Below, piece after piece: positions 12,201 to 23,276 of a stretch of 64,000 bases of DNA (its first letter is position 1; each line of letters starts with the position of its first letter). The notes under the pieces are model-generated. The model made no database searches. It was given only the letters and a program-made list of their open reading frames with translations, and had not been told where the DNA came from. Location: positions 3,410,001 to 3,474,000 of the forward strand of contig CM074131.1 of NCBI GenBank assembly GCA_037178625.1. The letters run 5' to 3'. Source of the DNA: Skeletonema tropicum. Its lineage: Eukaryota > Bacillariophyta > Thalassiosirophyceae > Thalassiosirales > Thalassiosiraceae. Both the position numbers and the translations under genes were made by a program.

Positions 12201-14067
12201 GACGGAAATGCTGGCGGAGGAGTCGGAGATTACCGAAACGGAAGATGATTATGATTATGTATCAGATATTTTTGGTCCACGTCGACGCAGGAGGAAGAAG
12301 ACGGGGCTAACGGATGATCCTCACAATGAGGAGGGTGTTCTAATCCCAACGCCCGCGGGATGTAAGTGTCATTACTATCGACCACACGATGCCATGTTGT
12401 ACACTGCACATGTTGGCGATTGCCGCGCGGTAATGTTAGGGTCTGCTCCTCCCCGCACCATCAAGGTCCCTCCGGAGGGTCACTCTTCTCACTCACACTC
12501 TCTCGATTGTCCAAGTGAGGATACGAGTAGTAGTGAGAGTATTGCCGATGAAATTAGCAGCAGTGATCATGATTCGGATAGCAGCGAAGATTTGGATTTC
12601 ATTAGCCCCGATGGGATGCTCGGATATGTTCGAAGATCGAAACGTCAACGTCACAATGAGAATAGTGCAATTGAACACCAACAACCTTTTGTTCCACTAC
12701 CGCCACTCAATCGTCGTGACTCATCCTCAGAGGAGAGTGCCATTGAGAGTGATGATTCAACCTCTACGACACACGAGTCCTTCAACAGGGACAGCAGTGC
12801 AATTCGAGCTGGAAGAGGGCGTGTAGCTCGAGTTGATGTTGTGGATGTGAACCGTCCATTCAATAACCTGGAGGAAGACAAACTACTCGAAACTGAAGAC
12901 GAAGAGGAAATCAAGGAGATTAGATCTGTCAGATCAGGATCCCCGACGCAAATGGATCGAGCGACTTCGCCCACAGCCACAGAACCCACGCAATTGGTAG
13001 CTGATCCTGTCCACCCACCTCCATCCCCACTGAGTATGTTAATGAGACCCATTGATTTGACTACAGATCATTCAGCATACAATCCAGCTGAGGTTACTGC
13101 CGTGCTGAGGCGTTGCAACAATGCTCCGAAAGCCATTTCTTCTGCTTCCGGTGGAGGAATCAAACGAGTTGCTGGCTCGTTGGCAGTAACTCGCGCCCTT
13201 GGTGATGCATATTTGAAAACTCCTCGATTGTCTTTCTTCCCATACAAACGTCACGCACCCTACATAACTGCTCGCCCAGAAGTGAATTGCCGTGTCCTTA
13301 CCAAAGGCGCGGATCGTATTCTAATCTTGGCAAGCGACGGTGTTTGGGAGCGTGCTGCAGGTGATGACGTCCTGAGGTGGGTAAGGAATTACTATAATGC
13401 ACGTATTGCAGGAGTGAAAGATCAGCACCTTCACCCCCCGCTCTATGCTGGTGGGGTGGAAGAACACCCATTTGGTGAGATTACGAAGAGAATTTCGAGG
13501 AGGAAATATGGGAATAGACATAGTGATGGTGGCGATGAGGAATTTGATGGGAATGAAAATGCATTGGGCGATGGTGGATCTATTAGTGATCAATGCTCCA
13601 CTGAGAGTAAGGCGGCAACTTTGACACCACCGACCGACAACACGAAGAGTACAGAATCTTCTGGTAATGCCGCATCGGAGGAAAAAACTGGATGAGTCGG
13701 ATGCAGCAACGTCATCTGAAGCTACAACTGGGACTACAACTACTGCTGACGAAACAACCGCAAACTGCCAAGGTGGGGACTAAAAGGAAATATCCCGGAA
13801 GTACTGGCAGCGTGTCTACTCGATCCAGCACAGCTTCTTCTAGACTCGGTCGTGGTACTCGTCGTCACCGCTCTTCCCGACCATATTCTTTGGCAATTCC
13901 CACTGTATCGGAGGTCATCGTTCGGAAGGTACTGAACAAAGTGAGGAAAACTAGAAATATCTCGAGCTTGAGGATGCTCATGTCTTTACCAAAGGGTAGA
14001 GCGAGAAGGTCAAAAACATGATGACATCACGGCCACAGTGGTAGATTTGTCAGGCTTTGTTAGTTGA
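9292..14067 (+). CDS. PPM/PP2C-family protein phosphatase, very large
   Basis: The ATG at 9292 opens an uninterrupted frame to 13,695. Roughly the first 460 residues are low complexity (Asn, Ser, Gln, Gly, poly-His). PP2C motifs then appear in order: APSEDRYSSLVNV (~478), VIDGHGGG with the metal-binding DGHGG (~620), YTAHVGDCRAVM (~1042), KRVAGSLAVTRALGDAYLK (~1290) and LASDGVWERAAGDDVLRWV (~1347). Long acidic/Ser-rich inserts separate them. The usual final motif is not in this frame: the ORF stops at 13,695 and KHDDITATVVDL lies at 14,014-14,049, ending at a TGA at 14,065-14,067. The linking sequence at 13,845-14,013 reads in another frame (VSEVIVRKVLNKVRK, LPKGRARRSK). Either an intron near 13,660-13,845 plus a one-base slip, or frameshift damage, explains this. 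The enzyme would remove phosphate from Ser/Thr using Mg/Mn; its target is unknown. Confidence 0.88.
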
Positions 14068-14891
14068 GGGATTGGCATGAATAACATATGTTTTGCGGTG
14101 ACTTTTTACTTCATTTGAAATAAATGCTTCTAAAAAAGATAAAATAAGCTTCTCTCAGTCAGAAAGTTACGCAGTAAGTATAACTACCATAGGAATGTAT
14201 TATTTGTATTAACAGGCGGTGCTGCAGCCCAGTCTCTTGCTCGAATGATGAGACGAGTCTACATTTACAACCCAGTCTCTTGCGTTAATCATTGATGGTC
14301 GTACCTATCTAAGGCACAAACTACGCAAGTTCATAAGGGCAATGAACAAGAACTTCACATCTAAGTTTTAAGTTGATTGAAAGAGTCAGAGCGGGGATCA
14401 AGATTGGCTCACCATCACTTATTGACGCGCAGCGGCCTTCTTTTTACTTATTGACTAGACCGGACCAGCTCGGCTTGCTGGTCCGCTATATATGTAGCCA
14501 CCCGGAGATGAGAGTGAAACGAGAACGCACGAAGCAGATCTATCCTTGCTTGTTTGTTGGGACGAGAACTTACCTACTTCTATGAATGCACACGAAGCGG
14601 CTCGAACTTTTTTGTTCGTAGAAGTGGCTCTAACTTGCTTGTTGGAAGCGTAGCGAATGCAAACCTGAAGGGCAAAAAATCTGAAAGGAAATTGTTGATA
14701 ATATTTGCAGAAGTTTGAATGAAGGGAGGAGGGAACATTCAAAAAGCTATTCGAGCACAAGGTGAAAGGCGAAAGTCGAGGGATGCTCTCAATGTCAATG
14801 CCCCGCTGTTCACGCAGGCATTCGTGATGACACAATATTTTTGAACTGACGTGACGACGTACTCATATTAAGTTCAAATGTTTGTAAAGGG
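14068..14891. other. Intergenic, no gene seen
   Basis: The stretch holds a short duplicated phrase (CCCAGTCTCTTGC at about 14,229 and 14,272) and scattered short ORFs without family features. It is bounded on the right by the left TIR at 14,892. Confidence 0.45.
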
Positions 14892-16389
14892 TAGGCCTTT
14901 GGATGTAGGGGGCTAGCCTTAGCTTTATCGGGGGGATTTCCCCCGATTTTCCCTCCTGCGAGAAGGGGGACGGTTAATTGGCCAAACTCCCTTGATTCTC
15001 GTCAATCTAGCCAAATATTGGCTAGGAGTAATATGGACCATTTACCCCCATTTAGAATTTAGACGATTTTGCCCCTGATCAGGACCCTCAATATCCCTAC
15101 CTACCCCTGTGTGCGGGTTCTAACCCGCATTTAGAATCTATGTGCGGGTTATAACCCCACTTAGCAATGTGCCGCTAATTGATGCCATAGACGCCACCAA
15201 CCGTCTAACCCCTGCATCAGAATCATCAACTGGACCAATATGATCAATGTTGAACGTTGGTTGGGCCGCGGTAGTGTGTGTGGGGTTGTGGTGTAGCCTC
15301 ATTACACGGCACCGGCCATCATCTTTTTCAGCCGTCACCAAGCAGTTGTGGTGATGGTTACGTCAACCATACACGTCCATCTCGTCTCCCCTTCATCACG
15401 CGATGATACTTTATATCAATGGGGATGTTTCGGTGCCAGTATTCCTTCGGTTTGGGCTTGTATTCATGCTGAATTCGATAATCGCCGCTCGGTATTATTT
15501 TCCTTCCACAATAATAATCGTCGATCATCGACAAATGAAATGATTTAGATGGCCAGCACACGATAGTGAGGGCAGCCAAATTGAACAATAAAGTATTATG
15601 GATGCTCTGGGCTTGTGGAATGGACACAACTATCGCTGTTATGATGAGTCAACAAGTCGTCTTCAGAAGGGCAACTCAAAAAAGCGCGTATTATTTCTGC
15701 AAACACGGAGAAGATTAGTGTTATTTCATGTTTAAATATTGGATTGTGGCGAAAAATAGTGCGAACTGAGGGGTATTGGGAAGTGCTGTGTGGGAAGTAG
15801 CCGTTCATCATGGACAGTGGAGTGAATGCTGAATGATATCTACTTGTGGGGGATAAATGTGAAAATTATTAACTACGCTGAAACAACGCCCATTTTGATT
15901 ATAAAAAATGTCATGATCGTCAATCGAATCATCCACAATAGTATTAAGTACAATAAGGCACTGTGAAATGTATACACTTCATTGCCCAGAGCACCTAATT
16001 GCATATAATGCAAAGATTTATCTTCATTCCATCATGTTTCAACACTAAAGTAGAGGTAATATCAACGCCATAGAGGGCAAAGTATCATTTAAAATTATAG
16101 TAATAGCAAGCCCATGATACCTGCTGACGTTGAAGATCATTAGTTCTGGATATAGAAGCATTATGCGTAGTGCGTAGGCTCCTATTGCAGTGGACAACAT
16201 GGTCTACCATGGTCAAGATCTTCTGGTGGTATCTATTCTACGAGTAAGTTAGCTAGTATTACGTACTTACTTACTCTTTCTATGTGCGGGTTCTGTCCCT
16301 CCCGCCATTTCCTACCTCGATAAAAATACGCACAAAAACCGTAGGGATATCGGGGGGCTCCCCCCTCGTTCCCTATATCCAAAGGCCTA
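14892..16389. mobile_element. 1.5-kb element bounded by 19-bp inverted repeats
   Basis: TAGGCCTTTGGATRTAGGG occurs at 14,892-14,910 and inverted at 16,371-16,389. Just inside each end is a GC hairpin (TCGGGGGGATTTCCCCCGA near 14,927 and a matching GGGGGG/CCCCCC stretch near 16,350). A GTGCGGGTT motif recurs near 15,112, 15,142 and 16,283. No coding region is recognisable inside. A clean target-site duplication is not visible: TGTAAAGGG outside the left end resembles TGTAAGGGG outside the right end but is offset by three bases. It is best read as a non-autonomous DNA element; the family is unknown. Confidence 0.6.
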
Positions 16390-16593
16390 GTATGTAAGGG
16401 GACGAGAACGAAAATATGACTGCAAAGTGTCTAATAGGACTAAAGAAAATGACAATCAGCGTACTCGGTACTGAATATTTATGACCCCCACTTATTTGGT
16501 CATGTCAGAAAAGTAGTTGGCGTTCCCACTTTATACTGGGTTTGTGTGCGAGAACTTGCAATACTTCTTCGCCATAAAAAAGACAAAGCAGCG

Positions 16594-17186
16594 ATGAGTC
16601 CTTCTAATTCTAACATCAATGATGATAAGAACTGCGATGAATATCCAAGCAGGGAACAGAGGAGAAACGACCTAGAGAGACAGCGACAGCGGCTTTCTGA
16701 TCTAGCACAAATCTCAAGAGATCAGATTGGAGCCCTTGAGCCGTCAGAAAATGTATTGGTGCCTTTACAAGAAGAGGATCGCGTGCCTCTTATTATGGAT
16801 GCATCGAACCTCAACGCGGAGGAACTCGATCAGTTGAGAACAACGGATCCATTCATGTACTATTCGATTCCATCCATCAGACATTCCACGTTGCATGGAT
16901 CGATGACGACGGCATCTTCTACACAAGGCAGTGTTGGGGCCAGCGACCGTCATCAGCACTTGAGACGTTCAGCACCTGCCTGCGTTGATGATGGCACCCT
17001 TCGGTGTCACAGAGACAGCAGTTCAACGTAGAAGCCGCATTACCTTTGAACTTTCCTTTGATTCAATAATGGGTTGATATTATTGAAAGTATCGACGGAG
17101 AATTAGATGCAGGCAATGGCAATGACGATGAAAGCTTTGATGATGTCGTGGATCGGTTGATCAGCTCTGCAAGGCCGTCTGCCTAG
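16594..17186 (+). pseudogene. Ser-rich hypothetical protein, 3' end frame-disrupted
   Basis: From the ATG at 16,594 (MSPSNSNINDD) the frame runs 145 codons to a stop at 17,031. It encodes an Arg/Gln-rich segment (REQRRNDLERQRQRLSDLAQ), an acidic middle, and LRRSAPACVDDG, which resembles the RSLSAPPDC phrase of the neighbouring paralogs. Coding-like text continues in other frames after 17,015: RRSRITFELSFDS, then ESIDGELDAG and ESFDDVVDRLISSARPSA ending at a TAG at 17,186. This suggests one or two frameshifts, or unrecognised splicing. The gene converges on the minus-strand paralog ending 40 bp away. It is possibly a degenerate member of the local family; function unknown. Confidence 0.45.
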
Positions 17187-17225
17187 AGTAGATGTGAAAG
17201 TAACAAAAAAATGATAGATTTGGTA

Positions 17226-19025
17226 TTAATTATTTTCTGAGTCGTGCTTTGCTTCGTCCCATTCAACGAGTAACGATTCTCTGCTAGCTTGGAAGTGTTC
17301 CTGTAGTTGTCCGCCGCAAGTAGCATGATTGTTGCAACTCTTGTCACTTTTCGATAGTGTTCGAGGGTGATAATGCAAATCAACAAACTTAGGACGGATG
17401 TGATGTGAATCGATGACATCTTCAACATTATTTGATTTCCAAAGAAGTGCCTGATCAGATGCAAAGCTTGAGATCGATCCTACGCTGTCACTATTTCCAC
17501 TTGCAACTGTTTGATCGTCATCCACAAAAAGAGTGTGGAGACGATTACTGCGTATGTTGTCAGCATTTATCTCATTCAAGCACTTTTGCAGTTGACTTGA
17601 GCTTTCAGAAGCTCTGGAGATGAGACTTGATCTTCTTGGTGGAGCATCGTCAAAGCTCATTGATCGCCTTCTTGACGGGAAGAAAAGTTCCACTTCACCG
17701 TTGTTGCTTGTATCGTCATCTTCATTTATCTCATTCAAGCACTTTTGCAGTTGACTTGAGCTTTCAGAAGCTCTGGAGATGAGACTTGATCTTCTTGGTG
17801 GAGCATCGTCAAAGCTCATTGATCGCCTTCTTGACGGAAGAAAAGTTCAACTTCACCGTTGTTGCTTGCATCGTCATCTTCATTGATCTCATTCAAACAC
17901 TTTTGCAGTTGACTTGAGCTTTCAGAAGCTCTGGAGATGAGACTTGATCTTCTTGGTGGAGCGTCGTCAAAGCTCATTGATCGCCTTCTTGACGGAAAGA
18001 AGAATTCTACTTCACCGTTGTTGCTTCTATCGTCTCCTATCTGCGTATCATCAAGGGTTTTCAGCAGATCTTCCAAGCATGCACTGCCACTGCTATCATC
18101 AGTAGCGGTAGCTCTCACCCCTTGTACTTGTTTAACCTTGTTGCGAGCCCTCCCACTGTCTGGCATGAGCATCATCAAGTTCAGAACGTAAGCTTGAGAA
18201 TACACTATCTCTCCTGTTATGATGAGATGTATCAATGCTAGCTAACATCGCATCACTTGATCTTCTGAAGAAGCTCTTGAGCATAGATTCCTCCTCCACA
18301 TCATCATTCACCTGTTGCTCAATTTCGTTCACCTCTTTTGGTTGTTGAAATAGACTCTCGGTATCTCCACTTGTTTCGTTCGAAGATAGATAAGAAGGTA
18401 ATGTGAGAGGAAGATTGAACATATGAAAATTAGCATCATTGGCACCAGCAATTAGAACTTACCGTATCGCACTCATGTAATCTCTTTTCAAGGAGGCATC
18501 TAGCGACCAAATGGATCCATCCAGCGAATTTTCTGATCCAACATGACTCTGTTCACTCCCGTTTGTAGTGCCTCGTCGTTTGTAGCCAGGCGCTGTACAC
18601 CTACCAGCTATACCGAGAAAGTTTTCGGCTGAACTTTTCCTCCTGCGAACTGGTGCAGATGCTTCAACTTTTTCATCAGTGCTCTTTCTCGCTTCAACAA
18701 TACTTCGATCATGTAGAAACTGTTGAAAAATTACCTGCAATCCCACTGTGGTTAAGATGTTGTGTTCCTTCAAGTAAGCTTGAAACTCTGCCGACTTGAA
18801 GAGCTCGAGGTGTTTTTCATCTTTGAAATTCGGAGTAGGCGCAGCATCATTTTTATCTGCTTTTGAGAACAAGCTCATCAACGACGACCGCCTCCTCTCA
18901 ACACGTTCATAATCGCTTTTGGAGCTAAGGGTGGATTCTCTTCGGAAAATTTTGGGATTTCTTCCGGTCGATTCACTGTTGACGAGGCATATTTGAACAG
19001 GAATGAGGGTGCTGTCTCGTGCCAT
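17226..19025 (-). pseudogene. Ser-rich paralog of the local family, with 53-residue repeats and frameshifts
   Basis: Exon 1 starts at the ATG at 19,025 and ends at 18,463 (donor GTAAGT). A 93-nt intron ends at 18,370, and the join gives AIRGDTESLFQQ in frame. Exon 1 holds the family's ~50-residue helical motif in diverged form (LELFKSAEFQAYLKEHNI, then LHDRSIVE). Downstream are three tandem copies of a 53-aa unit containing RRRSMSFDDAPPRRSSLISR and CLNEINEDDD. The C-terminus has the family LLVEW motif (RESLLVEWDEAKHDSENN). Two single-base frame changes break the reading: near 18,130-18,180, and at about 17,835, where one repeat is 158 rather than 159 bp. They may be real lesions or sequence errors. 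The RRS/RRRS motifs suggest phosphorylation by basophilic kinases (inference). Confidence 0.6.
17655..18015 (-). repeat. 159-bp tandem coding repeats
   Basis: The phrase TGATCGCCTTCTTGACGG recurs at 17,661, 17,820 and 17,978, giving spacings of 159 and 158 bp. Each unit encodes 53 residues of the minus-strand Ser-rich protein. The middle copy lacks one base in the GGAAGAAAAG run relative to its neighbours, shifting the frame. Copies are otherwise nearly identical, which indicates recent duplication or homogenisation. Confidence 0.88.
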
Positions 19026-19760
19026 TTTAATGTAAGTTATTTGAAGGCGTCTCTCGGTGTTTTATGAGCAGAAGTAAATGAAGAATCATTGTTCATCACG
19101 CAATTGCGACGCAACGCAGAAAGAGCCACTGCCCTTCACTGCACCTGAGAAGAGAAGTTGAACCAAGACTAAAAAGAAGCAGTGCACTTTTACTCTACAG
19201 TGAGTCCACAGTAGTTGTTCGCCTTAGTCATTGCCCGTCGATAGTAGCTGCCCGCCATGATTCCGGACACAAGAAGTCCTGATTTAGCAGATCGTGTTAC
19301 CGTAGTTGCCCGTCCACATGATTGCCCGCCACTTGAGCTATAATTCCCGCGGGCAATAACAATGGACTCACTGTGTGTATGTAGGAATAAATGACCCCAT
19401 CGCTACATGGGGTACCGTTTGTTATATGCGTTTTCTCAATTATTCTTTCTTATAGCTGAAGATGAAGGGTTAATCTATTTTCTCACACACAAAAATAGAC
19501 AGTTATGCATTTCGTAAGAGAAGGAACGCACACACAAAAAGCCTGTCCGATCTGCTGCTGAGCGATTCGCAGAAAGACATGCAGGTAAAGTATTTACCTG
19601 CGAAGACTTGCAAAAACGATGATGTTGTGATATGAGATGACTGTAACTCCTCAAAACGACGCAAACACGACTAGGTAACAAAAATCATGGCACTATCACT
19701 ATCGCTATCGCTACCACACATTAACATTAAAAGCTAACAAAGTCCCAACAAATAATAGTA
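19026..19760. other. Divergent intergenic region between two paralogs
   Basis: This stretch separates the minus-strand paralog (ATG 19,025) from the plus-strand one (ATG 19,761), so it should carry both promoters. It holds a small inverted-repeat element at 19,198-19,373. No other gene or motif was recognised. Confidence 0.5.
19198..19373. mobile_element. 176-bp palindromic MITE-like element
   Basis: The left end begins CAGTGAGTCCA and the right end closes with TGGACTCACTG. Just inside, GTTGTTCGCC pairs imperfectly with GGGCAATAAC. The interior contains several TTGCCCG(T/C)C phrases. No target-site duplication is clear. It is too short to code and could equally be a large palindromic regulatory region between divergent genes. 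Confidence 0.55.
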
Positions 19761-21056
19761 ATGACATCGGATGACAGGATGAAGAAGAGGCGCGGTAGCC
19801 TGGAAAGAAGCTTCCGCTTTGGTCGCGAAGTAGATGAATTTGCGGATGCCCAGAAAGCGGCCAAATTAAAAATTGAGCGGAGGTGCAGCCTACGCTTCGG
19901 TGACAGCGTGAGAAGTTTATTTGGCCGCGAAGAAGAAGAAGCCGATGAAAATCCCACTCTTTCAGACTTCCAGCAGCAAAGTCTATCTGTGTTCGAGTCG
20001 GAACATATGTGGGCACACTTCAAGGCTCATCTTGCAGATAATAAAATACAGACAGCAGCGGGCGTGAGGGCCATGCTTCCGGAGTTTGTCAATGACCGAG
20101 TATTGGATGGCAGTGTTCAATCGGATCGCCCAGTCTATCCAGCATGCACTAAAGCTTCTTTGGGAGCCAGTCCCATTCAAAGTGTGGATGTGTCTGAGAG
20201 ATGTAATTCAATTGACTATAGTCAAACCCTGAGGGGGGATGCCGGACATGTACTGAGTCTTCATGAAACAGTGAATACAGAAGCTCAAAAAAGCAGTGAT
20301 GCAAAAGGCTTGGGCAAGGTCATACCGGCGTGTCTGACAATTGACAATTCGAAAAGGAGCGTCCTTTCGTCATTGGGTTGGAGTGGTGATGAACACTCAA
20401 TTGATGTCAGTGACAACAAGAAATCATGTGACCACACTGCCTCGTTATCACTTGATTTATCATCAAGACTGTCACTTGATTTATCATCAAAACGTTCCCT
20501 TGATTTATCATCGCAGAGACGATCACTCGATTTATCAGCAAGACGAGCTAATTTCCTTACATCGTTAGGCATGACGAAAGAAGTGACTTCCTCAGAGAAC
20601 AACAAGAAGAGTGGTAACGGGGCTGGTCCTAGGAGACCCATGTTTAAGTCTAGCAGTTGCAGACCTAAATTTGTAAGGCCCGTCGAGTCAACTGATAGAA
20701 ACATTACAGACATTATCGAAAGAAATTCGGGACACGGTTCCAATGAAACTCTTGACGAGGGGGACAAGGACACATTTGACTCAAAGCCATTTTCTTATCG
20801 TCCGCTGAGTAGAAGCCTCTCGGCTCCTCCTGATTGTAGGAAGGCCAGAAGAGCATCCATATCATCTAGGGTCTCTTCTGATACTAGCACATTGCTTGTT
20901 GAGTGGGGAGAGAATGACGAGCTCTCATCAGATGATGACGAAGAAGATGAAAACTCTTCGGGTAGCTTTGACGACAGTGAGAGAGCTATTGTGATGAATA
21001 TGAATGGTGGTCTAGTTGTTGACTGGAATGACAACCAGATGACGACGACTCGGTAG
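19761..21056 (+). CDS. Ser-rich family protein (paralog A), 431 aa
   Basis: The ATG at 19,761 gives MTSDDRMKKRRG and a basic leader. The family helical motif follows at ~residues 70-120 (TLSDFQQQSLSVFESEHMWA, then LPEFVNDRVLDGSVQ). A run of five SLDLS-type repeats (LSLDLSSRLSLDLSSKRSL) lies near residues 230-265. The C-terminal motif STLLVEWGENDELSS is followed by an acidic tail and a second copy of the idea, GGLVVDWNDNQ. Compared with the almost identical copy ending at 30,709, one A is missing near 21,038 (ACCAGATG versus ACCAAGATG). The protein therefore ends MTTTR instead of running on to a TAG at 21,103. No known enzyme domain is seen. Function unknown; possibly lineage-specific. Confidence 0.75.
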   Translation: MTSDDRMKKRRGSLERSFRFGREVDEFADAQKAAKLKIERRCSLRFGDSVRSLFGREEEEADENPTLSDFQQQSLSVFESEHMWAHFKAHLADNKIQTAAGVRAMLPEFVNDRVLDGSVQSDRPVYPACTKASLGASPIQSVDVSERCNSIDYSQTLRGDAGHVLSLHETVNTEAQKSSDAKGLGKVIPACLTIDNSKRSVLSSLGWSGDEHSIDVSDNKKSCDHTASLSLDLSSRLSLDLSSKRSLDLSSQRRSLDLSARRANFLTSLGMTKEVTSSENNKKSGNGAGPRRPMFKSSSCRPKFVRPVESTDRNITDIIERNSGHGSNETLDEGDKDTFDSKPFSYRPLSRSLSAPPDCRKARRASISSRVSSDTSTLLVEWGENDELSSDDDEEDENSSGSFDDSERAIVMNMNGGLVVDWNDNQMTTTR

Positions 21057-21623
21057 AGTCAGATGTCTTGGATCGTGGAATCTTTGTAAAGAAATCTCGC
21101 TAGAAGACGAATATATATAGAATCTATGTAACTGTACTAAGCTATTAATATTATCATGTTCTCATCTTTCATCATGTTCCTTGCCTCTTGATCTTGAAAT
21201 AAAAAAGTCACAAGAAAAATGACCCCATCTTATAATTTCTCAATTCCCGATGTCCGATGCCCGATTGAGAAGTTGAAGTGCTTTCTGTTTAGGTTGTACT
21301 ATGGGGGTCTTTTCTATTTTGGTACCGAATGGTGGTAGAAGTTGCATGCCGAAAAGCAAGAGCATTTGACAACTAAGGGCAGTCTTTGCGCTCCACACAC
21401 GAGACGAATTTATGCCTTTTTGCACATTTACCTAACATTACCGGGAATCACTGTACGAATTGTCATTTTGTTGCACATTTCCCCGATGAACGTCTCAGAC
21501 GGGCGGATTCGTGTGGCCACACGAGATCTCGTGTGAGATGTGGCCAGCTCACACGAGATTTGTACAATTTTGTATGGCCACACGAATCTCAAATCAATAC
21601 CAACCACAAAATAATAATAATCA

Positions 21624-21686
21624 TGACATCGAGCAAAAAAGCCAGAGGACGGTCACGTAGGGCAGCCAAAGCCCTAGCCACGATGG

Positions 21687-21721
<35 letters not shown>

Positions 21722-23267
21722 TTGACAGCATTAGCATAACAAGCAGCCGCGGCGGCATCTTGTCTGACGGCATTCTTTCCGACAGCGACAACTTCAGCAT
21801 TAACACAGATCTCTCCGTCGGCAATAGCGGCAGTAGCGGCAGCAGCTATTTTGGTGATGGTAGCGGCAGCAGCTGTTTTGGTGATAGTGGCATTAGCAGC
21901 ATGGGTAGTTTTGGCAGCGGTTCAGACGATTTGGAGGAATTTCCAATATTTGACATCAACACGCACCGTCTTCTCAATGATGTGGACCATGACACGAACG
22001 ACCTCGAGGATCTAATGGTCATGTCAAACGCAATCAACGTTAGGAAAGAGCGCTGGGAACACTAGCGTATGTTATGGGACGCCCATGTTAAGCAATTGAT
22101 GCATGAAGGGCTTGTTTGAGAATGAGTATCGGATGTCTTACGAGGCATATGAAACCCTTTTGAGTATTCTCAAGCCTCTTCTCCTGCGCAAAGAATACAA
22201 CAGTAGATCCAAGATCCGATCTTGCCAGAGCACATTGTTGCTACTGGGATGAGATATTTGTGTGGGGGGAGGGCGACTGATATGCGTCACGTGGTGCATA
22301 CGTGTAGAGCGGCATCGTACAAGGCCATTGATGATTTCATTGATGCAGTCAACTTGGCTCCAGAACTCAATATTTCCCTTCCACGATCGGATGAAGAATG
22401 GAAGACAATTAATAATGGATGGAGGAAGAGAAGCTCCATTCCACACATATATCATGGGTGTGTTGGTGCCATGGATGGATTCTTCCAACCCACTGATCGA
22501 CCAACTGAGAAAGAGGCAGTGAATGTACTTGCATACTATTCTGGGCACTATGAATCCTATGGCTTAAATTGTCAAGCAATGGTGCAGGATGACTTGCAAT
22601 TCAGATATTTTGGGGTCGTATCACCGGGGTGTACGAACGACAATGTGTCATACCCAAGAGCGGTTGATTTGAAGTATGTTATTGACAATCTCCCTCGTGG
22701 TCTCTACATTGTCGCTGATGCAGCATACAATCTTAGTGAGAATGTTCTGACACCTTTCACGGGGAGGTCAGCGACATGACCGTTCCAATGATTCTTTCAA
22801 TTATCACTTGTCACAGTTGCGCATCAGGAGTTGAGATGGCATTCGGATACATGGTTAACAAGTTCAGAATTTTACGGAAGAAACTCGAGTGTTCAATGGA
22901 GAAGAATACCGCAATACTGATGGCATGTGCAAGGTTGCATAATTTTATTCTACAGCAAGATCGTCCCTATGATAAAGTGAGAACGGTGTCTTACTTTACC
23001 GACAGCGATGATGATGAACTAGATCTAGAGATTACGCCACTTCCAACTGCTCCTCTTGGGATGACGTATATGCCGCAGCTTCCGGACGACACATTTGAAA
23101 TGTATATTGGAGTATCTCACACAAGAGATGCAATAGTGGAAGAACTCCGTCATCAAGACATTGGAAGGCCAATGAGTAATTTAATACGAAAGAGAGAGGA
23201 GTTGAAGAAACAGCACACATCACTTTCGGGGGATATCATTGATAGAGAATTCTTTAGTCCCCTTTAG
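21624..23267 (+). pseudogene. Harbinger-type (DDE_Tnp_4) transposase, multiply frameshifted
   Basis: The N-terminal part is Ser/Gly-rich and begins at the ATG at 21,624 (MTSSKKARGRSRR), containing an AGC microsatellite (about 21,687-21,720) across which the frame changes. A TAG at 22,063-22,065 interrupts WEH and RMLWDAHVKQL. NEYRMSYEAYETLLSILKPL reads in another frame from EHIVATGMRYLCGG (22,228 on). Catalytic residues are visible: D in HGCVGAMDGF, D in YIVADAAYNLSENV, and E in GVEMAFGYMVNKFRILRKK. Between the last two, DRSNDSFNYHLSQLRIR lies in a third frame. In HARBI1-type enzymes these acidic residues cut DNA. With one stop and several frameshifts this copy cannot be active as read. Confidence 0.85.
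21687..21720 (+). repeat. AGC/CAG microsatellite
   Basis: A run of about ten AGC triplets lies in the N-terminal coding part of the Harbinger transposase relic. It reads as poly-Ser in the ATG-linked frame, and the coding frame downstream differs, so a length change in this tract could be one of the lesions. Confidence 0.85.
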
Positions 23268-23276
23268 TTTTAATAT

